This document shows positions 8,911 through 16,765 of a DNA stretch of 64,000 nt, piece by piece. Both the position numbers and the translations under genes were made by a program. Each line of letters opens with the position of its first letter. Positions within the stretch are counted from its first letter, which is position 1. The notes beneath the pieces were generated by a model. That model did no database searches. It saw nothing but the letters and a program-made list of their open reading frames with translations, and was not told the DNA's origin. The DNA comes from Peteryoungia algae (GTDB taxonomy: Bacteria; Pseudomonadota; Alphaproteobacteria; Rhizobiales; Rhizobiaceae). The stretch covers positions 1,116,001-1,180,000 of the forward strand of contig NZ_CP128477.1 in NCBI RefSeq assembly GCF_030369675.1, given 5' to 3'.

Positions 8911-10065
8911 TCATGACCTGGGGTCAATGACCGGAGCGCGTGTCGATTGCAGCGCTTCGAAGCTCTTCGCCGGCAGTGGCCCCGCTGTCATGAGGGTAAA
9001 GTCGAAGCCGCTCGGCTGATCGGGGCCGAGCACATATTGCCGGTGCATACGCAGAAAATCGCAGCGGTTCTTTTCATAGCGCTCGATCGACATCGCATGT
9101 TTGAAGCGGATGAAGACGAGCTTCGGCTGTGGCGCGTCCGCATGGCCCGAGAGTGCCACGGTATTGCATTTGTAAAGATGGATAGGATCGGTCAGGCACT
9201 GAATGTCGAACCAGTCCACATCCGGCTGGCGCGCGAGGGCGCCGATACGACTGCGCAGCAAGGCCGCCTCTGACAAAAGGCTGCATTGCAGGGCGGCGCC
9301 CCCCAATGCGACGAAGACGATCCGTCGCCCCATGAGAATGTCGGGCGCCTTCTCGAGAAGTCGAGCAATCACCGAGATGGCAAAATTCGCACCCATGCTG
9401 TGGGACGTCACAAGGATCTCGTCCGACGGCTGCCTCAAGGCCTCGACCGCCTGGTCTACCGCCCGCTCGATCAGGGATGAGACCTCCGGCCGGTCTTCCG
9501 CGATGGCGACCGCGAGCCGCCAGTCGGCCAGCAGATGCAGCACGTGGTAGCGGTTGGAAAACGGAATGACGCCGTAGCGGAACACGAGTACGCCCGCAGG
9601 CACTGTCAGGAGAAACCACCAGGGCGAGAGATCAAGGACCGATGGGATCGCCGCGATATTGACCCCGAGCGCCATACCGGCAGACAGGAACAGGAAAGGA
9701 AAGAGGAAGAACAGGCCGAAACGCCAGGCATGGCGAAAATAGCCCCAAGCGCCGCCCTGACGCACGACATCAAATCCGGCCTTGAAACCCTTTGCGACCT
9801 GCATCCAGACCGGTTCGGACCGCATTGCGGTGATCAGCGCATTGTGGTCGAAGACATGAATACCGGAACGCGTCGTCCAGCCGGCAACTTCTGCATCAAC
9901 CGGAAAGTGCGCACCCGCGCCATCGACGGACAGCGCCCCGACGTCGAAGCGCGCCTGCCAGACCGAACTGGTCTGTGCGGCCGAGCGCTGATAGCGCCGA
10001 CGATGGGCTTCGGCGTCCAGTGGTTCGAAACCCGGAAAATGCAGGACAATGCGGCTATGGATCAT
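8911..10065 (-). CDS. Membrane-anchored alpha/beta-hydrolase-like protein (copy 1)
   Basis: No named family is certain. The 384-residue protein has a soluble N-terminal part, two hydrophobic segments at about residues 115-140 and 148-170 (with R-F-G-L-F-F-L-F-P-F), and a C-terminal alpha/beta-hydrolase core. The nucleophile motif is S-H-S-M-G with Ser223; a candidate Asp lies in L-T-D-P-I and a late His in M-H-R-Q-Y. It is clearly paralogous to the gene at 14441-15646, sharing the W-R-F..L..F-L-x-P-F membrane motif, D-E-I-L, L-T-D-x-I-x-x-Y-K-C and the terminal H-x-Q-Y/F. Esterase or lipase activity on membrane lipids is only an inference. It interrupts the usual bolA-grxD neighbourhood. Confidence 0.8.
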   Translation of the reverse strand: MIHSRIVLHFPGFEPLDAEAHRRRYQRSAAQTSSVWQARFDVGALSVDGAGAHFPVDAEVAGWTTRSGIHVFDHNALITAMRSEPVWMQVAKGFKAGFDVVRQGGAWGYFRHAWRFGLFFLFPFLFLSAGMALGVNIAAIPSVLDLSPWWFLLTVPAGVLVFRYGVIPFSNRYHVLHLLADWRLAVAIAEDRPEVSSLIERAVDQAVEALRQPSDEILVTSHSMGANFAISVIARLLEKAPDILMGRRIVFVALGGAALQCSLLSEAALLRSRIGALARQPDVDWFDIQCLTDPIHLYKCNTVALSGHADAPQPKLVFIRFKHAMSIERYEKNRCDFLRMHRQYVLGPDQPSGFDFTLMTAGPLPAKSFEALQSTRAPVIDPRS

Positions 10066-10143
10066 CTAGACGGTCACTCGATCGACGGCAGGCGGCCGCA
10101 TGGGGCGCTTGCTAGACGAGAATTACGCTGATTAAAAGAGCGC

Positions 10144-10185
10144 ATGGAACAAAACCATTCAAGACCGCGGGCGCAAGGGGACTAA
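10144..10185 (+). CDS. Possible 13-codon upstream reading frame
   Basis: An ATG at 10144, preceded by AAAGAG, opens a frame of 13 codons (M-E-Q-N-H-S-R-P-R-A-Q-G-D) whose TAA ends one base before the ATG of the basic-protein gene at 10187. The tight spacing would allow coupled reinitiation. It may equally be chance. A TTGCTA-N17-TTAAAA promoter-like pair lies at 10109-10137. Confidence 0.25.
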   Translation: MEQNHSRPRAQGD

Positions 10186-10186
10186 T

Positions 10187-10405
10187 ATGGGGGATCTGCT
10201 GGGAAACATTGTCAAGGACGTCGTCGAGGGCGTGCTGAAGGAGATCCTGAAAAAATCGAACCGCAGCGGCACGACTCGCCGCCGCAAGCGCCAGAGCCGC
10301 TCCGCGACAACGGGACGTTTCGTGCGCAAGACGACGAAGCGCGTGAAGGCCCCGGCCCGCAAGCAGGTGAGCCGCCGCCGCACCACCGCCAAGCGCAGCC
10401 GTTAA
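10187..10405 (+). CDS. Very small basic protein with Arg/Lys-rich tail
   Basis: The 72-residue product has two parts. Residues 1-24 form an amphipathic helix (G-D-L-L-G-N-I-V-K-D-V-V-E-G-V-L). The rest is almost all Arg, Lys, Ser and Thr, including R-R-R-K-R and T-T-G-R-F-V-R-K-T-T-K-R, with no hydrophobic core. It resembles nucleic-acid-binding tails in general, not a family I can name. AGGGGA precedes the ATG by 6 bases, which supports real translation. It lies between copy 1 of the membrane hydrolase (divergent) and grxD (107 bases downstream). A role in DNA or RNA binding, or in membrane contact through the N-terminal helix, is inference. Confidence 0.72.
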   Translation: MGDLLGNIVKDVVEGVLKEILKKSNRSGTTRRRKRQSRSATTGRFVRKTTKRVKAPARKQVSRRRTTAKRSR

Positions 10406-10511
10406 TTCCGGCATTGCCGCAAACTCGCCACTGGCAAAAGCCGATCCGTATTGCTATTTCTACGGCAAATCGAAGCTGCCGCCTTGAACGGCATGTGAAA
10501 GGACAGATAAC

Positions 10512-10844
10512 ATGAGCGCCCACGAATTCATCGAAAACGAAGTCAAGACCAACGACGTTGTCCTGTTCATGAAGGGCAGCCCGCAGTTCCCGCAGTGCGG
10601 TTTCTCTGGCCAAGTCGTCCAGATTCTTGATTATCTCGGCGTGGACTACAAGGGTGTGAACGTGCTGGCCGACATGGAAATCCGCGAAGGGATCAAGGAA
10701 TTCTCCAGCTGGCCGACCATTCCGCAGCTTTACATCAAGGGCGAGTTCGTCGGCGGCTGTGACATTGTCCGCGAGATGTTCCAGGCCGGCGAACTTCAGA
10801 AACATTTCGAAGACCAGGGCATCGCCGTCCGCGGCGCCGCCTAA
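10512..10844 (+). CDS. grxD: Monothiol glutaredoxin, Grx4/GrxD type
   Basis: The 110-residue protein has the monothiol active site C-G-F-S (Cys29) in Q-F-P-Q-C-G-F-S-G, the glutathione-binding segment [10 protein letters not shown] and G-G-C-D-I. Such proteins carry a glutathione-ligated 2Fe-2S cluster and deliver it to targets, often with BolA. The [16 protein letters not shown]-terminus is typical. It is plus-strand, after the basic-protein gene; an unusual perfect hairpin follows it at 10882-10914. Confidence 0.96.
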   Translation: MSAHEFIENEVKTNDVVLFMKGSPQFPQCGFSGQVVQILDYLGVDYKGVNVLADMEIREGIKEFSSWPTIPQLYIKGEFVGGCDIVREMFQAGELQKHFEDQGIAVRGAA

Positions 10845-10881
10845 ACCTACCGGCCGCAAGGCCTCTAGACAATCTCCAGGT

Positions 10882-10914
10882 CATGAAGGCGTTGTTCCCA
10901 GCAACGCCTTCATG
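10882..10914. repeat. Perfect 13-bp inverted repeat between grxD and the MFS gene
   Basis: CATGAAGGCGTTG (10882-10894), a 7-base loop, and CAACGCCTTCATG (10902-10914). No T-run follows. It lies 37 bases after grxD and 20 bases before the MFS start, so it may protect the grxD 3' end, partly terminate, or control entry to the MFS message. Confidence 0.75.
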
Positions 10915-10934
10915 CCGTTCCAAGGTCAAAATTT

Positions 10935-12182
10935 ATGTCAGATTCATTACAGCCCACCCCCAAGGTCCTTGGGGGCATGGGGCGCGTCGAATTCATTGCG
11001 CTGATGGCTTTCCTCATGGCGCTCAACGCGCTGGCCATCGACATCATGCTGCCGGGCCTGCAGGAAATCGGCGCCGCACTCAACGTCGAGAACGAGAACC
11101 ATCGCCAGTATGTCGTGTCGGCCTATCTGCTCGGCTTCGGCATCGCCCAGCTCTTCTATGGTCCGATCGCCGATCGCTTCGGCCGACGGATGCCGATGAT
11201 CATCGGCCTTGCGATCTATGTGGTCTCGTCGCTCGCCGTCGTCATGGTCCCGTCCTTCGAGTCACTGCTCGTCCTGCGTTTCATCCAGGGCATCGGCTCG
11301 GCGGCCACCCGCGTCATCACCGTGTCGATCGTCCGTGACGTCTTCGGCGGACGTCAGATGGCGGAAGTCATGTCGCTGATCATGATGGTCTTCATGGTCA
11401 TCCCGGTGGTCGCCCCGGGCACGGGCCAGGTCATCATGCTCTTCGGCGACTGGCACTGGATCTTCGTTTTCATGGCGCTGATCGCCGTGATGGTCGGCGT
11501 CTGGATGTATGTCCGCCTGCCTGAAACACTCGCGCCGGAAGACGTGCGTCCATTTACGGTCAAGGTGATCTTCGACGGCTTCCGGATCGTGCTGACCAAC
11601 CGTGTCGCCCTCTGCTACACGATCGCCAGCACCTTCATTTTCGGCGCCCTGTTCGGCTTCATCAACTCGGCCCAGCAGATCTATGTCGGCATTTATGGCC
11701 TTGGCGTCTGGTTCCCCGTCGCCTTTGCCGGTGTCGCCCTGTTCATGGCGCTTGCATCCTTCGTCAACGCCAAGCTCGTCGGGCGGTTCGGCATGCGAAA
11801 GCTGTCGCACGGCTCTCTGATCGGCTTCATCACCATCAACTTCATCTGGCTGGTGGTGCAGCTCGTCGGTCCGGCGCCAATGCCCTTTGCACTCTTCATC
11901 ACCCTCTTTGCGCTGGCGATGTTCCAGTTCGGCTGGATCGGCTCGAATTTCAACTCGCTCGCCATGGAGCCGCTCGGTCATGTGGCCGGCACGGCATCCG
12001 CAGTGCTCGGCTTCATGGGTACGATCGGTGGATCGATCATCGGCGCGACCATCGGCCAGGCCTTCGACGGCACGGCGTTGCCAATGGTCGCCGGCTTCTT
12101 CATGGTCTCGGTTATCGGCCTCGTTTTTGTCCTGATCGGGGAGAAGGGCCGTCTGTTCCAGGCTCAGAACAAACCGGTTTAG
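10935..12182 (+). CDS. MFS drug-efflux transporter, Bcr/CflA type
   Basis: The 415-residue membrane protein has about 12 hydrophobic helices. Motif A of the major facilitator family appears as D-R-F-G-R-R-M-P after transmembrane helix 2. The helix-1 sequence A-L-N-A-L-A-I-D-I-M-L-P-G-L and the R-F-I-Q-G-I-G-S-A segment fit the 12-helix DHA1 group of Bcr/CflA exporters. A proton-coupled export of small toxic molecules is expected, substrate unknown. The ATG at 10935 is preceded by AAGGTC. A strong terminator follows. Confidence 0.92.
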   Translation: MSDSLQPTPKVLGGMGRVEFIALMAFLMALNALAIDIMLPGLQEIGAALNVENENHRQYVVSAYLLGFGIAQLFYGPIADRFGRRMPMIIGLAIYVVSSLAVVMVPSFESLLVLRFIQGIGSAATRVITVSIVRDVFGGRQMAEVMSLIMMVFMVIPVVAPGTGQVIMLFGDWHWIFVFMALIAVMVGVWMYVRLPETLAPEDVRPFTVKVIFDGFRIVLTNRVALCYTIASTFIFGALFGFINSAQQIYVGIYGLGVWFPVAFAGVALFMALASFVNAKLVGRFGMRKLSHGSLIGFITINFIWLVVQLVGPAPMPFALFITLFALAMFQFGWIGSNFNSLAMEPLGHVAGTASAVLGFMGTIGGSIIGATIGQAFDGTALPMVAGFFMVSVIGLVFVLIGEKGRLFQAQNKPV

Positions 12183-12206
12183 TCGAAACGCCCTCTTTGA
12201 AACGTG

Positions 12207-12236
12207 AAAGGCCCGGTCGATGCCGGGCCTTTTTTT
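12207..12236 (+). terminator. Rho-independent terminator of the MFS gene
   Basis: Stem AAAGGCCCGG (12207-12216) with CCGGGCCTTT (12223-12232), 6-base loop, then seven T (12230-12236). It lies 25 bases after the MFS stop and abuts the stop of the convergent gene. Confidence 0.92.
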
Positions 12237-13063
12237 CAGTCGACGGTGAAAATCCGCTCCCGCAATTCCTGCCATGCGTCCGCATCAGCCGCGATCAGGA
12301 GGCCACCCGACGTGTGGTGCGGCAGGTAGGGCGAACCGTCGAACCGCGCCACATGCGCGCCCGCCTCCTGCATCATCAGGGCCCCGCCGAGATGATCCCA
12401 GGGCATCAGCTTGTTGTACATGGCGAAATCCATATGCCCCTGGCCGAGCAGGCGATATTCATGCGCCGCGCAGCGGTAGCTGGTGAAGAGGCGGACCTCT
12501 GCGAGGTTGGAGAGGATCTTGCGGCGCATGTCGATATCGAAGAAACCGGTATTGGCAATGCCGATCATCTGTTCGAGCGCACCGCTCGGCCGCATGAACA
12601 TCTGCTCCTGAGAGCCATCAGTACGATAGAGCCAGGCACCCGATCCCTTTTCGCAAAGCGCCCAGTCATTGCCGATCGGATCATAGATGATACCGGCGAC
12701 TGTCTCGCCCTTGGAGACAACCGCAAGCATGACGCCGAACAAGCTCAGCCCGGAGGCAAAGTTGAACGTTCCATCAATGGGATCGACGACGACGGCGAGA
12801 TCGGCATCCTTGAGGCGCTCGAGAAGGGCCGGGTCTGCGGCGACCGATTCTTCGCCGACGAACAGCGCGTCCGGCATAAGGGATTCGATTCCCTTTCGGA
12901 TCAATCGCTCGGCAGCCTCGTCGGCTTCGGTAACGAGGTCGATGGCCTCCGTCTTCATCCGGATATCGCCATCGCCGAGGTTGCGAAAGCGCGGCAGAAT
13001 CTCCTCGACGGCAGCCTCCTGCAAGAGATTGGCTAGGGCGGCGATGTCGATGGCGGCAGTCAT
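12236..13063 (-). CDS. Inositol-monophosphatase-family sugar phosphatase
   Basis: This 275-residue protein belongs to the magnesium-dependent IMPase/FBPase family. Metal and substrate motifs are present: G-E-E-S (residues 70-73), D-P-I-D-G-T (Asp94 and Asp97) and the C-terminal W-D-H-L-G-G. The family hydrolyses inositol-1-phosphate, histidinol phosphate, 3'-phosphoadenylate or sugar phosphates; the sequence alone does not settle which. AGGAGA precedes the ATG at 13063. It converges on the MFS gene and ends inside its terminator T-run. Confidence 0.92.
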   Translation of the reverse strand: MTAAIDIAALANLLQEAAVEEILPRFRNLGDGDIRMKTEAIDLVTEADEAAERLIRKGIESLMPDALFVGEESVAADPALLERLKDADLAVVVDPIDGTFNFASGLSLFGVMLAVVSKGETVAGIIYDPIGNDWALCEKGSGAWLYRTDGSQEQMFMRPSGALEQMIGIANTGFFDIDMRRKILSNLAEVRLFTSYRCAAHEYRLLGQGHMDFAMYNKLMPWDHLGGALMMQEAGAHVARFDGSPYLPHHTSGGLLIAADADAWQELRERIFTVD

Positions 13064-13238
13064 GAGGCGTCTCCTGATGCTTGAGGCAAGGCACGATGTG
13101 TCGCGCCATCCGGTCGCCCCCGTTCTAGCCCGTCGACAATGGTGAAGTATAGGCAGAAAGCCGCGCCAAGCTGATTGTCACCCGGCCTGATTCATGCATG
13201 ATTTCGAAACAGCTACATTTTCAGGACCACCACACGAC

Positions 13239-13856
13239 ATGTTTTCCAGGCGCGCCCTTCTCTCCCATGCATCGCTGATCCTCGCCGCCTCTGTTCTGCC
13301 AGCCGAGGCCGCAAAACCTCGCAAGCCGAAGCTCGCCACCGGCCAAGTCTATCTCTTTCGCGGCTTTGCAAATATCTTTTCGACGGGGCTCGATACCCTC
13401 GGAAAGAGGCTCGCCAAGGATGGCATCCAGGCGGAGGTCCTGTCGCTGCCCAATGCCCAGGCCTTCGCCCGAAGGATCGCTGAGCGATACCGCGCGTCGA
13501 AGGATGCCCGCCCGATCGTGCTCATAGGCCACTCCCTGGGCGCGGACATGACCTTCTCGGTGGCAAGCGCGCTGCAACCGATGAAGATCCCGGTGGCGTT
13601 GATCCTGAGTTTTGATCCGACGGGCAAGGGTCCCGTCCCCCGCAACGTAAGGAAGACGCTGAACTTCTACACCGGTGGCGAAAACCTGTGGTCCCCGGTC
13701 TTGCCGGCGCCCGGATTCAAGGGCGAACTGGCCAATATCAACCTGCGCCAGGGCGAGGCGGCCATCAAGGGCATCGGCCACTTCAACATCGACAAGAACC
13801 CGGAGCTTCACCATCGGGCGATCAAGGAGATCACCCAGGCCCTTCGCAGGCGCTGA
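13239..13856 (+). CDS. Secreted alpha/beta-hydrolase-like protein with Tat-type signal
   Basis: Starting at 13239, the 205-residue product opens with a twin-arginine-like signal, S-R-R-A-L-L followed by a hydrophobic stretch and A-E-A-A, so it is probably exported to the periplasm. The mature part is a short alpha/beta hydrolase with the nucleophile elbow I-G-H-S-L-G-A, an Asp in S-F-D-P-T-G and a late G-H-F-N, suggesting a Ser-Asp-His triad. A longer start at 13194 is open but puts 15 odd residues before the signal. The substrate is unknown. It is convergent with the methyltransferase-like gene and is the third hydrolase-fold protein in this 7-kb region. Confidence 0.8.
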   Translation: MFSRRALLSHASLILAASVLPAEAAKPRKPKLATGQVYLFRGFANIFSTGLDTLGKRLAKDGIQAEVLSLPNAQAFARRIAERYRASKDARPIVLIGHSLGADMTFSVASALQPMKIPVALILSFDPTGKGPVPRNVRKTLNFYTGGENLWSPVLPAPGFKGELANINLRQGEAAIKGIGHFNIDKNPELHHRAIKEITQALRRR

Positions 13857-13862
13857 CAGGTT

Positions 13863-14444
13863 TCAGAATATCCCGGGGACAAGCCGCTTGGTGCGGGCGC
13901 AATAGGCGTCGTATTCGGCACCGAAACTCTCCCGCATCATGGCCTCCTCACGAGACTGGCGCACCGCATAGAGCGCGACCACGGCGCATAGGCCGACAAG
14001 ACCGGCGATCCAGTTCGGGATCAGCAGGGCCTGCGTGAGACCCCAGAGCAGGAAAGAGGCATACATCGGATGCCGGACATGGGCGTAGACGCCCTGGGTG
14101 ACCAGCTGATGCCCTTCGCGCACTTCGAGCGTCACGGACCAGTTCTTGCCCAGATCCTTGTGGCTGCGGCGGAACAGCCAGAGAAAGGCAATGCCCGTTA
14201 TGGTGCCCAGAAGAACCTGCACGATCCCCTGCCCGCGATCGGCAAAACCATCGAAGACATCCAGCCGCCATGCGATCGGCATGACCACGAGGGCAAAAGT
14301 GCAGAAGGCCAGAAGCGAGATATCGAGCGTCGAGCGGCGGTCGACCTGTGTCTTCTGGCGGCGTGCCCGACGCATGGCCGGATAACGCATCGCGCACCAT
14401 GTCACCAGCATCAGGGCCCAGAGGATGAAGGAAATGCGCGTCAT
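13863..14444 (-). CDS. Isoprenylcysteine carboxyl methyltransferase-like membrane protein
   Basis: The 193-residue protein has about four to five transmembrane helices and the C-terminal signature of the ICMT/phospholipid methyltransferase superfamily: V-R-H-P-M-Y, then R-E-E-A-M-M-R-E-S-F-G-A-E-Y-D-A-Y and R-T-K-R-L-V-P. Bacterial members bind S-adenosylmethionine, and most have unknown acceptors because bacteria lack prenylated CaaX proteins. Its ATG overlaps the stop of the upstream membrane-hydrolase gene (ATGA, 14441-14444), so the two are translationally coupled and likely act on a shared lipid or lipid-modified substrate; that link is inference. Confidence 0.88.
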   Translation of the reverse strand: MTRISFILWALMLVTWCAMRYPAMRRARRQKTQVDRRSTLDISLLAFCTFALVVMPIAWRLDVFDGFADRGQGIVQVLLGTITGIAFLWLFRRSHKDLGKNWSVTLEVREGHQLVTQGVYAHVRHPMYASFLLWGLTQALLIPNWIAGLVGLCAVVALYAVRQSREEAMMRESFGAEYDAYCARTKRLVPGIF

Positions 14445-15646
14445 GATACTGCCTCTGCCGTTTTGCCTGCCTCTGCCGAGATCGGCAGCGCATCGCCTCT
14501 TACGGCCTCGATTGGCCGGGTGCCACAGCAGATCATGAAGAAATCATAGAAATAGCGCCGGCTGTTCGCCGAAATGAACTGATAGTGAACCCGAAAGAAG
14601 TTCTTCTTCACGCGTCGATAGGTGTCCCGCTCGAGCATGTCGCGGACACGCACCTGCATCTGTCGCGGAAACGCGTCGCCGCGCCGATGCGAGAGCCCAG
14701 CGCGTGCATAGGGGTCGCATTTGTAGAAGTTGATGATGTCGGTGAGCGCCTGGAACTCCGTCCAGACGACCCCGGGATGAGATGCCAAGGCTTCGAGCCG
14801 CATCCGGGCCCGTTTTGCCGCCGGATGCAGGGCCACCTTGAGCGAGGTGGATCCGACGGTGACCAGCTTGAAGTCGACAGGCCTGCCCTCCACCACCAGT
14901 CGCTCCGCAAGCTGGTGAGCGACATCGAGGATGAGGGCGCCACCGGTCGAATGCCCGACAAGCAGTATCTCATCATAGTCCGCAGCCGCGATCCGCTCTG
15001 CAATCAGCCCGGCCCAGCCGTGGATGCGCGCATCCATCACGGGACGGCGGCAATGCAGATGCTCGCGACTGAAGGACCAGAGATCCATGAGGTGAAAGAC
15101 AAAGTAGCGCCGCCCGATGAAACGACCGACGGCATAAGCAAAAGCAGCACCGACGATCGCCGGCAAAACCGGCCCACCGGGAAGGGCCAAGAAACCGGCC
15201 AGCCGATAGGCGGCTGTTGCGAGCCAGGCGAAGACGAGCAGCATCACGAAGGGGTAGAGAAAATACAGTGCGAATCGCCAGTTGGTCGCAAAGAAGCGGA
15301 ACATCGTGCCGCTCAGCACATAATCGAAGAAGGCAACGAGATAGGCGAGCAGCCTGACGACGAAGGGCCGCGCACCGTCATGCTTCACAATATCGTCGAA
15401 GCTCAGAAAGCTGATCTCGGAGCGGCAGGCGCCATCCGGACCGCGATAATCGACGGCTGCGGTCGTGACCGAGACCTGCGCATGCTCCACCGGCTTTTCC
15501 AGCGTCGCTTCGACCGACCAGCACTTGCAGAAGCGATCCATCTCGCGCCCGATGCGCCGGAAAAAACCGGCTGCGTCGTTGCGTTCATACCCTCCGACGA
15601 GAAACACGGCACGCCTCGACACCGAAGGCTGAGTGACCTCAGACAT
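14441..15646 (-). CDS. Membrane-anchored alpha/beta-hydrolase-like protein (copy 2)
   Basis: The 401-residue product parallels the gene at 8911-10065. It has a soluble N-terminal region, hydrophobic segments at about residues 95-112, 122-150 and 155-178, and a hydrolase core with the nucleophile elbow G-H-S-T-G-G (Ser233), a candidate Asp in L-T-D-I-I-N-F-Y-K-C-D and a His in F-R-V-H-Y-Q-F. Here the elbow is the canonical G-x-S-x-G, whereas copy 1 has Ser in the first position. The ATG at 15646 has GGGAG about 7 bases upstream; a GTG at 15658 is an alternative. It is coupled by ATGA overlap to the methyltransferase-like gene. Confidence 0.8.
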   Translation of the reverse strand: MSEVTQPSVSRRAVFLVGGYERNDAAGFFRRIGREMDRFCKCWSVEATLEKPVEHAQVSVTTAAVDYRGPDGACRSEISFLSFDDIVKHDGARPFVVRLLAYLVAFFDYVLSGTMFRFFATNWRFALYFLYPFVMLLVFAWLATAAYRLAGFLALPGGPVLPAIVGAAFAYAVGRFIGRRYFVFHLMDLWSFSREHLHCRRPVMDARIHGWAGLIAERIAAADYDEILLVGHSTGGALILDVAHQLAERLVVEGRPVDFKLVTVGSTSLKVALHPAAKRARMRLEALASHPGVVWTEFQALTDIINFYKCDPYARAGLSHRRGDAFPRQMQVRVRDMLERDTYRRVKKNFFRVHYQFISANSRRYFYDFFMICCGTRPIEAVRGDALPISAEAGKTAEAVS

Positions 15647-15819
15647 TCCTACTCCCACGAATTCCCGGAGCCGCGAAGCAGTGCTCGCAGTCCCTGTCCG
15701 GATGCAATGTGCAAGAAGCCCCCTGCGCAGTCCAGCCTCGGAACCCGATCAACATGCGACGGGAGGATTTTTCTTGTGTCTTTACAAGTGAGATGGCGCC
15801 GACCGGGGCAGTGCTGGGC

Positions 15820-16707
15820 TCAATCCGGCTTCGTTGCCATCAGTCCGGCAAAATCGAAGAGCTTCGGATCCAGCAGATGCGAAGGATCGACATGGGCGAG
15901 AGCCCTGAGCATCGCATCTTTGCGGCCCGGCATCTTCGATTCGATCCCCGCCAGCATCTCCTTCATTGCATTGCGCTGCAGACCGTCCTGGGAGCCGCAG
16001 AGATCGCAGGGGATGATCGGGAACTGCATGGCCTGGGCAAAGCGCGCCATGTCCTCTTCGGCGACATAGGCGAGCGGCCGCATCACGAAGAGATCCTTCT
16101 CGTCGTTCAAGAGCTTTGCCGGCATGGCTGAAAGTCGGCCGCCATGGAAGAAATTCATGAAGAAGGTCTCGAGGATATCCTCGCGGTGGTGGCCGAGCAC
16201 GAGGGCGTCACACCCCTCCTCCCGCGCAATCCGGTAGAGATTGCCGCGACGCAGGCGCGAACAGAGCGAGCAATAGGTGCCGCCGCTTGGCACCTTTTCC
16301 TTCACGATCGAATACGTGTCGCGATACTCGATGCGGTGCTTGACCCCGATCGAAGCGAGATACTCCGGAAGCACGTGTTTCGGGAAATTCGGCTGGCCCT
16401 GGTCGAGATTGCAGGCGACGAGTTCGACCGGCAACAGGCCACGCCATTGCAGATCAAGCAGGATGGCGAGCAGGCCGTAGCTGTCCTTGCCGCCGGAGAG
16501 ACCGACCAGCCAGCGCGTCTGGCCCTTCAGCATGTCGAAATCGGCAATGGCCTGGCGCACCTGGCGGATGAGCCGCTTGCGCAGCTTGTTGAAGGACACG
16601 GAGCGTGGCGCATTGGCAAAGACCGGATGGACCGTCGAGAGGTCGAGCGCATCCTCGCCGTCGAATGCTGAGGCATCCTGACTGTCGATCATGTTGACGA
16701 GGTTCAT
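15820..16707 (-). CDS. ttcA: tRNA 2-thiocytidine synthetase TtcA
   Basis: The 295-residue protein is a PP-loop enzyme that thiolates cytidine 32 of several tRNAs, using ATP and an iron-sulfur cluster. The P-loop S-G-G-K-D-S is at residues 71-76, and cluster cysteines are seen in C-S-L-C (146 and 149) and in the later I-P-C-D-L-C. The start at 16707 is preceded by GGAG; an ATG at 16740 is also in frame, and further upstream the frame runs into glsA. It lies 58 bases after glsA on the same strand and is probably cotranscribed. Confidence 0.94.
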   Translation of the reverse strand: MNLVNMIDSQDASAFDGEDALDLSTVHPVFANAPRSVSFNKLRKRLIRQVRQAIADFDMLKGQTRWLVGLSGGKDSYGLLAILLDLQWRGLLPVELVACNLDQGQPNFPKHVLPEYLASIGVKHRIEYRDTYSIVKEKVPSGGTYCSLCSRLRRGNLYRIAREEGCDALVLGHHREDILETFFMNFFHGGRLSAMPAKLLNDEKDLFVMRPLAYVAEEDMARFAQAMQFPIIPCDLCGSQDGLQRNAMKEMLAGIESKMPGRKDAMLRALAHVDPSHLLDPKLFDFAGLMATKPD

Positions 16708-16765
16708 CTTCGGCTCCGGCCCGGCAGCAATGGTGGCCATGCAATGCCCGTTGCAGCCGTGAAGA

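Noticed and set aside
12885..12905. TTCGATTCCC resembling a tRNA T-arm
   Set aside because: It lies in the coding sequence of the phosphatase gene with no acceptor or anticodon stem around it. No tRNA is visible in the window.
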